Of a stretch of 64,000 nt of DNA, positions 56,401 through 64,000 are shown piece by piece (position 1 is the stretch's first letter; every line of letters begins with the position of its first letter). The position numbers and the translations under genes are program-made. The notes beneath the pieces are model-generated. The model searched no databases, was not told where the DNA came from, and saw only the letters and a program-made list of their open reading frames with translations. This DNA is from Salminus brasiliensis (lineage: Eukaryota; Chordata; Actinopteri; Characiformes; Bryconidae): contig NC_132892.1 in NCBI RefSeq assembly GCF_030463535.1, forward strand, positions 32,157,436-32,221,435. The letters run 5' to 3'.

Positions 56401-59044
56401 AATTTGCAGTGTGTAGCCTTTACAGTTGGAGTAAGAATTGTAGACTGGTTTTAATCCAGTATGAATCTGCAGTGTGTAGCTTTTACAGTCTGAGTAAGAA
56501 CTGTAGACTGGTTTTAATCCAGTATGAATCTGCAGTGTGTAGCCTTTACAGTCTGAGTAAGAACTGTAGACTGGTTTTAATCCAGTATGAATTTGCAGTG
56601 TGTAGCCTTTACAGTCGGAGTAAGAACTGTAGACTGGTTTTGATCCAGTATGAATCTGCAGTGTGTAGCCTTTACAGTCTGAGTAAGAACTGTAGACTGG
56701 TTTTAATCCAGTATGAATCTGCAGTGTGTAGCCTTTACAGTCCGAGTAAGAATTGTAGACTGGTTTTAATCCAGTATGAATCTGCAGTGTGTAGCCTTTA
56801 CAGTCTGAGTAAGAACTGTAGACTGGCTTTAATCCAGTATGAATTTGCAGTGTGTAGCCTTTACAGTCGGAGTAAGAATTGTAGACTGGTTTTAATCCAG
56901 TATGAATCTGCAGTGTGTAGCTTTTACAGTCTGAGTAATAACTGTCGACTGGTTTTAATCCAGTATGAATTTGCAGTGTGAATGGCATCAGTGCAACTTG
57001 GTGAAAGTACAGATACATTATCCCAAACCAGTCAGCCAATCAAATCCCTTCCAATTTTTTTTCCATCTCTGGGAAAACTAAACCAACCCTGATGGTCTTT
57101 TGTGGTAAATTAATGACTTCATTTACCTTTTTAACCATTAATTCCTGTTGAGAATCTGGTATCAGGGCATCCTCAGTCCTTAATCCCACCTCTGACTTTG
57201 TGCTTGTGTTGCAGTTTATGGAGAGCAGCAGGTAAAAGCAGCGCTCATCATCTTCCTGGTAAGTTCCAGATCACTTCATCCACCATTCTCTCAGAACTGA
57301 CCCCAGATCAGCTCAGATCAGAACTCCTAGTGCTTTTCTTTTCCTCCAGTTCTGCCAGATCGGTAACTTCTCCATCCACATCGCACTGAGGAATCTAAGA
57401 CCTCCAGGTGAGGCACTTGTGAACACACACACACACACACACACACACACCATACACACCTGTAGTCGTTCCCTGATTGATTACCTCAGTTGTCATTAAT
57501 GACTCTGTCTTCTTCTGCTCTGAACTCCAAGGCTCTAAGACCAGGAAGATTCCATATCCGACTAAAAACCCCTTCACCTGGATCTTCCTGCTGGTGTCCT
57601 GCCCCAACTACACCTACGAGGTCAGTTCATGCATCAAAAAAAAGATTTAATCAGAGATGGGGACTTGAGTCAGTGGCTCAGACTCAAGAATTAAGAGGGT
57701 CAAAATTGTAATGCGAACAAAACTGATTATATTTGGGTTTTCCCTTTGTAGCTGGCAGCTGAAAATAACAGCTTCAGTAAATGTGGGGTTTAAGCTTTTT
57801 CAGCAAGCCAACAGGTGGCCTCCACTTCTGCGGTTTAATCTGTTAATCTATTAATAATCCGTATTCTATTAATAATGGGACGCCTCTCTGATTATCTATT
57901 TTCATGGTCTGGAAGGAATTGGATCTTACAGAGCCAAAGTTCCTAGGTTTTTGTTTTGTTAGTGTCTGAAAGTAAGAACTGTAGACTGATTTTAATCCAG
58001 TATGAATCTACAGTGTGTAGCCTTTACAGTCTGAGTAAGAATTGTAGACTGATTTTAATCCAGTATGAATTTTTAGTGTGTAGCCTTTACAGTCTGCATA
58101 AGAACTGTAGACTGATTTTAATCCAGTATGAATCTGCAGTGTGTAGCTTTTATAGTCTGAGTAAGAACTGTAGACTGATTGTAATCCAGTATGAATCTAC
58201 AGTGTGTAGCCTTTACAGTCTGAGTAAGAATTGTAGACTGATTTTAATCCAGTATGAATCTGCAGTGTGTAGCCTTTACAGTCGGAGTAAGAATTGTAGA
58301 CTGATTTTAATCCAGTATGAATCTGCAGTGTGTAGCCTTTACAGTCTGAGTAAGAATTGTAGACTGATTTTAATCCAGTATGAATTTTTAGTGTGTAGCC
58401 TTTACAGTCTGCATAAGAACTGTAGACTGATTTTAATCCAGTATGAATCTGCAGTGTGTAGCTTTTATAGTCTGAGTAAGAACTGTAGACTGATTGTAAT
58501 CCAGTATGAATCTACAGTGTGTAGCCTTTACAGTCTGAGTAAGAATTGTAGACTGATTTTAATCCAGTATGAATCTGCAGTGTGTAGCCTTTACAGTCTG
58601 AGTAAGAACTGTAGACTGATTTTAATCCAGTATGAATCGGCAGTACATGTATGTTTGACCTTCTAAAAGTAATATAATGCAATATGCAATGAAAGTACAG
58701 ATACATCATCCTAAACTAGTCAGTCAATCAAATTCTTTCTGATATTTTCCTATCTCTGATTGAGCCCACACTCAATAGGGGGATAAAAAACACAGCGCAT
58801 CCAACAAGAATGAAAGACTCCTCCATCTTTAATACAGCAGTAAAATCTTGGCAGCTCACAGAAAGCTCTGCTGACGGGTTCTAAACAGTATGACCACTAG
58901 AGGGCCCTATAAATGACCCTTTTGACTGAAGGTTTTTCGATTATTAAAGGCTCCATATTTAAAGCTGCTTTGAACCTCACTGGCTTAATGTTGGTATTTA
59001 CTTTCATAAAATAAATCACTAATCAGTGCAAAACATCATCTCTT

Positions 59045-59078
<34 letters not shown>

Positions 59079-59255
59079 CAGCTGGGTTCATGGCTGGGCT
59101 TTACTCTGATGACCCAGTGTCTACCCGTTGCCTTCTTCACCCTGGTGGGTTTCATCCAGATGACCGTGTGGGCCAAAGGGAAACACCGCAGCTACCTGAA
59201 AGAGTTCCGCGACTATCCGCCTCTCCGCTCGCCCATCCTGCCCTTCATTCTGTAG
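45181..59255 (+). CDS. tecr: Very-long-chain enoyl-CoA reductase, 12 exons
   Basis: Last step of the ER fatty-acid elongation cycle: NADPH-dependent reduction of trans-2,3-enoyl-CoA; multi-pass ER membrane protein. Exons: 45181-45195, 49389-49439, 51089-51140, 51622-51666, 52502-52605, 53702-53817, 53999-54104, 54402-54474, 57215-57258, 57350-57407, 57532-57620, 59082-59255. All phases agree; 927 nt gives 308 aa, the length of human TECR. It starts MKHYE and has a ubiquitin-like N-terminal part ([46 protein letters not shown]). Membrane region: [52 protein letters not shown]. The steroid-5-alpha-reductase-type C-terminus has [18 protein letters not shown] and [20 protein letters not shown], ending LPFIL. 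Intron 8 and intron 11 each hold a 63-bp minisatellite array. A second first exon is listed separately. Teleosts often have two tecr copies; I cannot tell which this is. Confidence 0.97.
45904..45939. promoter_or_regulatory. Two TAATCCGGATTA palindromes
   Basis: TAATCCGGATTA occurs at 45904-45915 and 45928-45939, 24 bp apart, in tecr intron 1. Each holds two facing TAATCC sites, the core for K50 homeodomain proteins (OTX, CRX, PITX). Function is inferred only. Confidence 0.35.
46030..46290. repeat. Probable dispersed DNA-element fragment
   Basis: GGTCAGGTGCATAAGTATTT followed by GGACAGTGG, and later CAAAAGTATTTGGATAAACT, resembles the ends of a common fish MITE class. Non-coding. Limits are approximate. 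Confidence 0.35.
46290..46650. mobile_element. MITE M2 copy
   Basis: CCACAACATTAAAACCACTG to AGAATGTTATGGCTGATTGG, with internal CATCTCCAAAACATCAGGCA shared with the other M2 copies. In tecr intron 1. Confidence 0.7.
47441..47497. repeat. (GT)n microsatellite
   Basis: Uninterrupted GT run of about 52 bp in tecr intron 1. Confidence 0.95.
47571..47884. mobile_element. MITE M1 copy, inverted orientation
   Basis: TTGACAAAAGTATTGGGACA at the left, CATTTGTCCATATAGTG at the right followed by TA. Internal TTTCTACTAGATTTTGGAGA. Non-coding. Confidence 0.8.
48540..48990. repeat. Dispersed repeat with (CAG)n run
   Basis: AGCTCGGTTCCTCCAGGGTT, TGTTCAACTCCATCATCAGC, then a CAG run at about 48701-48735. 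In one frame it reads [19 protein letters not shown], but no start, splice sites or homologous frame support coding. I believe it belongs to a repeat family rather than an exon. Confidence 0.5.
49254..49439 (+). CDS. tecr: Alternative first coding exon of tecr
   Basis: ATG at 49254 opens a frame of 62 codons that runs without a break into the shared exon (from 49389) and ends at the same donor. It would replace MKHYE by a 45-residue extension starting [20 protein letters not shown], rich in Pro and Lys ([18 protein letters not shown]), giving a protein of 348 aa. Both versions continue E-VEILD in phase. The tract TGTGGTCTTTTTCGAG codes VVFFE in this isoform and is the splice acceptor tract for the MKHYE isoform. 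The purine-rich 5' flank has no TATA box; an acceptor-like TTGCTCTCGTTTTAG at 49188-49202 may join an upstream non-coding exon. Expression is not shown by the sequence. Confidence 0.6.
50120..50515. repeat. Degenerate repeat with nine TGATGTCAC motifs
   Basis: TGATGTCAC occurs nine times between 50120 and 50448 with irregular spacing of 28-57 bp, joined by related phrases such as AGAACTGAAATTCGGAATAT. It lies in tecr intron 2. TGATGTCA is one base from the CRE palindrome TGACGTCA. Confidence 0.85.
51715..52380. repeat. Degenerate CCATACAGTCC minisatellite in tecr intron 4
   Basis: Short phrases like CCCATACAGTCC, CCTACAGCC and CATAGAGTCC fill the region. A longer block starting CCCTGTATCTAATTCAGTCT near 51877 is repeated near 52157, about 280 bp apart, with the same order of following phrases, showing a secondary duplication. 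Frames read as VPTAH/HTV-type low-complexity peptide and are not genes. Confidence 0.8.
53079..53468. mobile_element. MITE M1 copy, left end missing
   Basis: GACACAGCTTCTCAAGTCCC, GGGGTATAAAGCCCACCAGC, GGAATGATGGATGGTGGAGC and CCCAATACTTTTGTCCATAT then AGTG and TA. In tecr intron 5. Confidence 0.8.
54684..56982. repeat. 63-bp minisatellite array, about 36 units, in tecr intron 8
   Basis: The unit begins CAGTATGAATCTGCAGTGTG and ends TTGTAGACTGGTTTTAATC. Because 63 is 21 codons and the unit has no stop in two frames, it gives a 741-codon plus-strand frame ([21 protein letters not shown] type, shown as [10 protein letters not shown] then [11 protein letters not shown]) and a 774-codon minus-strand frame. 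Neither has splice or start support; both are repeat artefacts. Units differ at a few positions (TCT/TTT, CGG/CTG/TTG), and variant order is partly repeated. Confidence 0.97.
57966..58642. repeat. Second 63-bp minisatellite array, about 11 units, in tecr intron 11
   Basis: Same unit as the larger array but with AGACTGATTTTAATCCAGTA in place of the GGTT form. A five-unit block repeats with a 315-bp period: the rare variant TGAATTTTTAGTG occurs at 58066 and again at 58381. The 236-codon plus-strand frame is an artefact. Confidence 0.95.
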
Positions 59256-60219
59256 AGCGGCCTTGCTCCAATCTTTCCAGTCGCTCAAGACGTTCCAATC
59301 CACGACCATCCTGCCGCCCTGCCCTCGTTGCCTAACCCCTAACAGTACCTGCACAGAAACCTTCTAACGTCCAACAACAGCCAACTTCCCCTGCTTACTC
59401 AACTCTCCAAGAGTCGGGCCTGAATCCCAAACCCTGTTTCAACCCCTCGTTCCCTAAACCCTTCCCAAAGGGCCCTTCTCACAGCACTGAAGAACTGCAA
59501 AGCATTACAGCACCTGGCGAACAAACTCAAATGTACAGTTTTTCCCCTTTAAAACAAACGTAGTTGATCAGCGAGACATGTTTGTTTGGTGTCCTGCAGG
59601 ATGCTTTGGAGTTATGAGGCTAATGTAGCTAATATGTAATGGAAGCTTATGTACACCAATTAGCATCATGCTTACCGCATACCTAAATAGCCATACAACG
59701 GGTCTCAAAGCAAGTGAAGTCGTTGCTTATGTGGTTCTTTTCGCTGTTGTCTACAAACATGCGCTAAAATTGGTCAACTACTTTGAATTAAAGGGAAATT
59801 TGTGCAGATATGTTTCGTTTTTTGCCGAGCTACTAGTCCACAGTGCTCTTGCTTCCAGGAAACGAGCCTGTACAATAGTTTGGAGTGTGCATGAGGTTCC
59901 TAGTGGCCAGTGTGCTTAGGGTTCTGTTCTTAAAGGACTATTCCAGCATTTGTGAACCTGCTGCATCTGTGGTAGTGTACTCTGTACTTAGTAAAGATCA
60001 TAAAACCTCGAAAAATCTCAAAACTGAAGACCGTAGGAAAGTCTTGCACAGTTGATGTCCGTTATCAGCGAGTTTCACGTCAGTCACTTTCTGTTCTTTT
60101 CTATGTGGAGGGACATATGAGAGCGCTACGGTCTGTGATAACTGAGCGAACACTACAGATGAAGCAGATTTGGTTAAAAAAACGAGACCGTGATACAGGA
60201 AGTAATCTAATCTAATCTA

Positions 60220-60880
60220 ATGTACTGACTACTAAAATCTGATTACAGCAAGTATTCCACCCTGAAAAGTAGGGATGGGCGATATGGTACAAATACTTAT
60301 TTCACAATTTTTAAAGTCAATTTTACGATACACGATATGTAATGCCGATATTTTGACAGACAGATTCGGAAATACTAGTCAGCCAATCAAATCCCTCCCA
60401 AAGGTTTCCCCATCTCTGGGAAAACGAATCCACCTCTGATGGGGCGTTATTGTCATGGGTTTGAAGCTACTTTCTTTTATTAATAATAGTCCTCACGTAT
60501 GATGTATTTTGGCTTGAAAACGAGGCTGTGTTCCTCTAATGATACTGGAAGGAAAGTAATGTACTGACTACTAAAATCTGATTACCGCAAAAAGTATTTT
60601 ACCCTGAACAGTAGGGGTGGGCGATATATTGGAAAAAAAATAAATAAATAAATAATTTATTTTTAAAACTGCTGTTTTAGTACTCGCACAGTCTGATTGA
60701 GTCTAGAGTGACCTATATTCAGAATCTGCTACACTTCATTCAGCGTTAATTACACTCTCTGTAAGGAAGTGTGCAGTCGGTCAGTGTTCTGTATGCACTG
60801 ACGATATCCACGATAACAGAGTTGATCAGAATTGATCAGAATTTATAGCTAAAAATCATCATATTGCCCACCCCTGCAGG
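60220..60880. repeat. Dispersed repeat pair with shared minisatellite flank
   Basis: TAATGTACTGACTACTAAAA recurs about 340 bp apart (60220 and 60559), each followed by GGGCGATAT-type sequence. Between them, from about 60375, AGTCAGCCAATCAAATCCCT matches the 3' flank of both 63-bp arrays. Confidence 0.65.
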
Positions 60881-61399
60881 ACAAGCGTAGAGCTTCATTA
60901 CTGTTTTAATGGTGAAGGAACTTCGCCCAGTGCTGATGTGCTCAGATTAGCTTCCCAGCCTTTTCTAACCGCTACACTGGGCGGGGGGAAATGACGAACA
61001 GCTAGTAATGCTAATGATAATAGCTTTTACCAATCAAAGCAAAAAAAAAAACAATACAAACAAAATGATGTAAACGTGAGGCAAAATACGACCCTTATGT
61101 GACATAGCACAACATTAGAATGCCGTTGTTCTTGGTAATGATTTCTTGTTGATTTGTTCAAACAAAGAGAGAAAGTAAGAAATCCGAAGCGTTCTCTGGC
61201 ACTTTTGTCTGAACACTGTTTACCGATATTAATGTTTACATTCTGAATACACACGTACTAATTGTTTTACTTGTGTGTGTGCGTTATGTTTGTGTATCTG
61301 CAGGTGTTTTGAGTGTATGATTGGATGAGATTAGTGACTGATCAGTGATTAGTCTGATTAGTGACTGATACCGTCGCTGAAAAACATGAACCTCTAAAA

Positions 61400-61625
61400 T
61401 GGTGACTTACAGGAGAAGGCAGAAACTTCTACCTAACTTTGAATGGAAGTCAATGTAAAGTAAGAGTATTCCAGGACATTTTTGCACAATTCTATTGGTC
61501 CTGAATTATTTACACAGTGTACTGAAGCAGCTACAGGGTTCAAACTATGGAGAAAACTAAAAAATATCGCCAAAAATGGAGATACATGCTTTTGTTTTTT
61601 ATGGACAGCAGCCCTATATAATTGA
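61400..61625. repeat. Dispersed repeat also found in dnajb1 intron 2
   Basis: TTGAATGGAAGTCAATGTAA, CACAATTCTATTGGTCCTGA and GGAGATACATGCTTTTGTTT correspond to the modules at 33480-33920, mostly in opposite orientation. Confidence 0.6.
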
Positions 61626-61779
61626 AATGTCCGCTTATATAAAATATAGACTGAGGCTTTACTACTGGCTACTAATTTTTTTAATTTAAGGTAGGTCCCC
61701 CTCGAGCCCTGAGCGTTTAAGGCTCAACTCAAGGCCTCCTGTGGGATCTGGAACCAAGACTAAGTTTGGCAGCAGATCC

Positions 61780-62060
61780 TTTTTAATTAAGTCCTGTAAG
61801 TTGTGAGGTGGGACCACCATGAGCATCAGTGAGCCTTGGGTGACCAGGACCCTGTCTCCAGTTCACCAGTGGTTTCACCTTGCTATTGGTAAGTGCGTAG
61901 CGCTGCCTACCAGGAACCCTCGTAGAAGACCTGCCTGATGTTTTGGAGATGTTTTGAAGACCGTCGTCTAGAACATCACAGTTTGGTTCTTTTCCAAGTG
62001 GCTGAGATTCTGTTCGCTTGCTGCCTAATATCTCCACCCACTGACAGGAGCCACTGGAAC
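61780..62060. mobile_element. MITE M2 copy, partial
   Basis: Shares GACCTGCCTGATGTTTTGGA, CTAGAACATCACAGTTTGGT and TTGCTGCCTAATATCTCCAC with the copy at 12325. Non-coding. Confidence 0.7.
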
Positions 62061-62569
62061 CAGACCAGTTCTAATTAATATAATTAATATTATATTAATT
62101 ATTATATATAATTATATGTTATATATATTTGTTTAATACATTTAATAAATATATATGTTTAATGACCGGAAACCCTTTATGTTGGAGAAGAAATGCTGTC
62201 TGCTGCCGTAGACACTGATGTAGCTTCTACCCCAGATGGACTTGTAGTTGTTGAAGAGCTCCTTCTACCATCAAGAAGACTTCTGGCACCTGTTCTATAC
62301 TGTAAGGTGCTTGAATAGCCACTAGGGTTCTTAAACCTAACTACGTCTGAGCTGGAATAACTTGCACTACTTTCTGTAGCTCCGGTAAGAGTGATCCTTC
62401 ACCTCTAGGTACCTGGAGGAATACCCTTCTTTTGAATGATGGTGACCTTTATTTAAACTCTGAGGACACTGAAGAAGACCCTTATTTACGGTGTAGCCGA
62501 GGCAATGAAAGCATAAGGGATTATCAAACACCCAAAATATAATAATAGTCATAATAATATACAATTTAT

Positions 62570-62570
<1 letters not shown>

Positions 62571-62607
<37 letters not shown>

Positions 62608-62645
62608 CTCTCTATCTCTCTCTCTCTATATATATATATAAATCT
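62571..62645. repeat. Compound TA/CA/TC microsatellite
   Basis: Alternating CACACATATATATATA, CTCTCTATCTCTCTC and TATATATATA runs. Confidence 0.95.
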
Positions 62646-63635
62646 CAAATACATACAAATATGGTTCATACAATAAAGCAATTATTAAAAATGCTAAGCT
62701 ATAACCCGACAGTAGCAAGAAATAAAGGAATATGACAAATAACTAAAACATATTAAATGCTCACTAAAATCAGTTCAACCTTTGGGGCTGAGTGGAGGAA
62801 ATAAAAGAAAATCCCCAATGAACTCTGGGGGTTCCTAGAAAGGGGTTATTTTAGGAAACCAGAGCTTCGTCAAACCTTTCCAAAATATTTCTTGAAGCTC
62901 CTTAAGGGGCGCCACCAACATGGCACCACAAAACAATGCCTGCAAAGGTGGGGAACCACCACAGTGAGTAGGCAGCATTGGGGTCTTTGCCAAAGCGCAC
63001 ATCTGTAAACAATAAAATGGAGAAAAAACCCTAGATCCTTTTAGACTTTGTAGGTACGGGCAATAGAGAACTGCAGAAGGACCTCTTGAGGCTGAACTGT
63101 ACAGCTTAGAATCCAGGTGTGACGCTACACGGCCAATCACTTCCCTTAACTGTTCCCTAAACTTTCACTTTCAGAGAGGACACTTTCCAGGAAACTGGAT
63201 TCAAGGTCCAGATTTGAAGACCTTGGGCCAGCTCTGCAGCCCTGAGGACTTTATTATGGAAGGTCATAGATTTAGGGTGGGCAGCACCATTTAAGCCATG
63301 TGATTCAGGCAGGCAGTCTTCATCAGGCTAATGGGTGTACAGAGGCCTCCACCAGTTCCATTTTTAATTATTCACAGATCAAATTTAATCATGTATTTGT
63401 TTTCATAATTATAATCCATTTCTCAGTCCAAGCTCTAAAACAAGGGTCAGCCTCAGTCTGCTGGGTGTTTATGGTTTGGCTGGTGGCTTGATTGAATATT
63501 CGGGGTAGGGCTGAAACAGGCTCTGTAGAACAGTCTAGAATTAGCAGAACCTGTAGCTGCCTTGTCACTGAGGGGAAAGAACCCTGTGTGTGCTGGATGT
63601 GTTGAACGAACGAGGCGGAAGCTCATTAGATACTC

Positions 63636-63641
63636 TTTATT
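63636..63641 (-). terminator. Poly(A) signal AATAAA for ndufb7
   Basis: TTTATT on the plus strand, 66-71 nt beyond the ndufb7 stop codon on the minus strand; gives a short 3' UTR of about 90 nt. Confidence 0.7.
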
Positions 63642-63706
63642 ACTGAGTGGAGGCAATGAGAACAGACAGAAGAGAACAGGGAAAGAGAGGCTAGATGATG
63701 AAGAGA

Positions 63707-63794
63707 TCAGGCTTCCTGTGCTTTCTCTGCGATCCTCTTCTTCCTCAGGTTCAGCCTCCTCTCGCGCTCGTACTCCTTAATCCTCATTACATAA
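63707..63794 (-). CDS. ndufb7: NADH dehydrogenase 1 beta subcomplex subunit 7, last coding exon
   Basis: Accessory subunit of mitochondrial complex I, on the intermembrane-space side. Only the final coding exon is in the window. After a good acceptor (TTTTGCTTTTCTGCAG) one base completes a codon, then YVMRIKEYERERRLNLRKKR and IAEKAQEA, stop TGA at 63709-63707. This matches the Arg/Lys/Glu-rich C-terminus of NDUFB7, whose human form has YVMRMKEFERERRL at the same place, and it ends about 15 residues earlier than the human protein. The CHCH cysteine motifs and myristoylated N-terminus lie on exons to the right. Position next to tecr fits the vertebrate gene order. Confidence 0.92.
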
Positions 63795-63884
63795 CTGCAG
63801 AAAAGCAAAACGGAGAGAGTTAAACACACACAGAGCGAAAAGAGCAACATGACCTACAACTGAAATACTTTCGGGATGGGTTTG

Positions 63885-64000
63885 GGAGACAGGGATGCTT
63901 AGGTGGGGTGGCCATCATCGCCAACATCATAATTCTCCAACATCCTGACCTCACAAATGCTTTTGCTGCTGAAAGCAATCAAACCCTCACAGCAATGCTT
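63885..64000. mobile_element. MITE M1 copy running off the window end
   Basis: CATCGCCAACATCATAATTC, CCAACATCCTGACCTCACAA and CAATCAAACCCTCACAGCAA are M1 internal landmarks. It continues past 64000, inside the last intron of ndufb7. Confidence 0.7.

Larger units (their letters stand above)
59256..63635. other. tecr 3' UTR and intergenic region to ndufb7
   Basis: The first few hundred bases after the tecr stop are GC-moderate and probably 3' UTR; I see no unambiguous poly(A) signal close by. The rest holds a repeat pair around 60220-60880, dispersed repeats, an M2 copy and a microsatellite. tecr and ndufb7 are convergent. No other gene is recognised. Confidence 0.6.

Noticed and set aside
54756-56981. 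741-codon plus-strand open frame
   Set aside because: Same minisatellite artefact; the tecr exons on either side join in phase without it.
54715-57039. 774-codon minus-strand open frame as a novel repeat protein gene
   Set aside because: It is the 63-bp minisatellite read in frame. The opposite strand is equally open, there are no splice or promoter signals, and it sits inside a tecr intron.

Overview
The window is vertebrate nuclear DNA, almost certainly from a teleost fish. It has split genes with GT-AG introns, conserved teleost-like proteins, many Tc1-like transposons and small TA-flanked elements, an L2/Rex-type LINE with a tRNA-derived SINE sharing its tail, and abundant micro- and minisatellites. 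Ostariophysan affinity (characin or catfish-like) is a guess from the repeat style only.

Layout. 1-325 is a degenerate telomere-type repeat. 851-8979 holds the 3' part of an adhesion GPCR gene, and 12894-25673 a complete tandem paralogue of 12 exons (about 647 aa). The paralogue has a signal peptide, a fibronectin type II domain, unassigned Cys-rich segments, a shrunken GAIN/GPS remnant and a full 7TM domain. Both receptors keep four GPS-like cysteines but have lost the HL-S/T cleavage tripeptide and the tethered agonist. 25674-31950 is intergenic and repeat-filled. dnajb1 (Hsp40) is on the minus strand (CDS 32457-37417), with a heat-shock element of four contiguous pentamers upstream. A satellite-like array of about 171-bp units, organised into 1027-bp six-unit higher-order repeats, fills 38490-42030. 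tecr (very-long-chain enoyl-CoA reductase) runs on the plus strand from 45181 to 59255 in 12 exons. It has a second candidate first exon at 49254 and carries two arrays of a 63-bp minisatellite in two introns. The last coding exon of ndufb7 (minus strand, 63707-63794) ends the window, and that gene continues to the right.

The order ADGRE-like receptors - dnajb1 - tecr - ndufb7 matches the human 19p13.12 neighbourhood (ADGRE genes, DNAJB1, TECR, NDUFB7), so this is an ancient linkage group. The housekeeping and stress genes are unrelated in function and share a block by descent; the receptor pair is the fast-evolving part.

Exon limits were set by reading splice sites and checking codon phase. 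For gene 2, dnajb1 and tecr all phases close and the total coding length is a multiple of three. No prokaryotic features, CRISPR array or convincing tRNA/rRNA gene was seen. The most unusual items are the cleavage-dead FN2-bearing receptor pair, the 1027-bp higher-order satellite, the twin 63-bp arrays in tecr, and the tecr alternative N-terminus whose coding sequence doubles as a splice acceptor tract.
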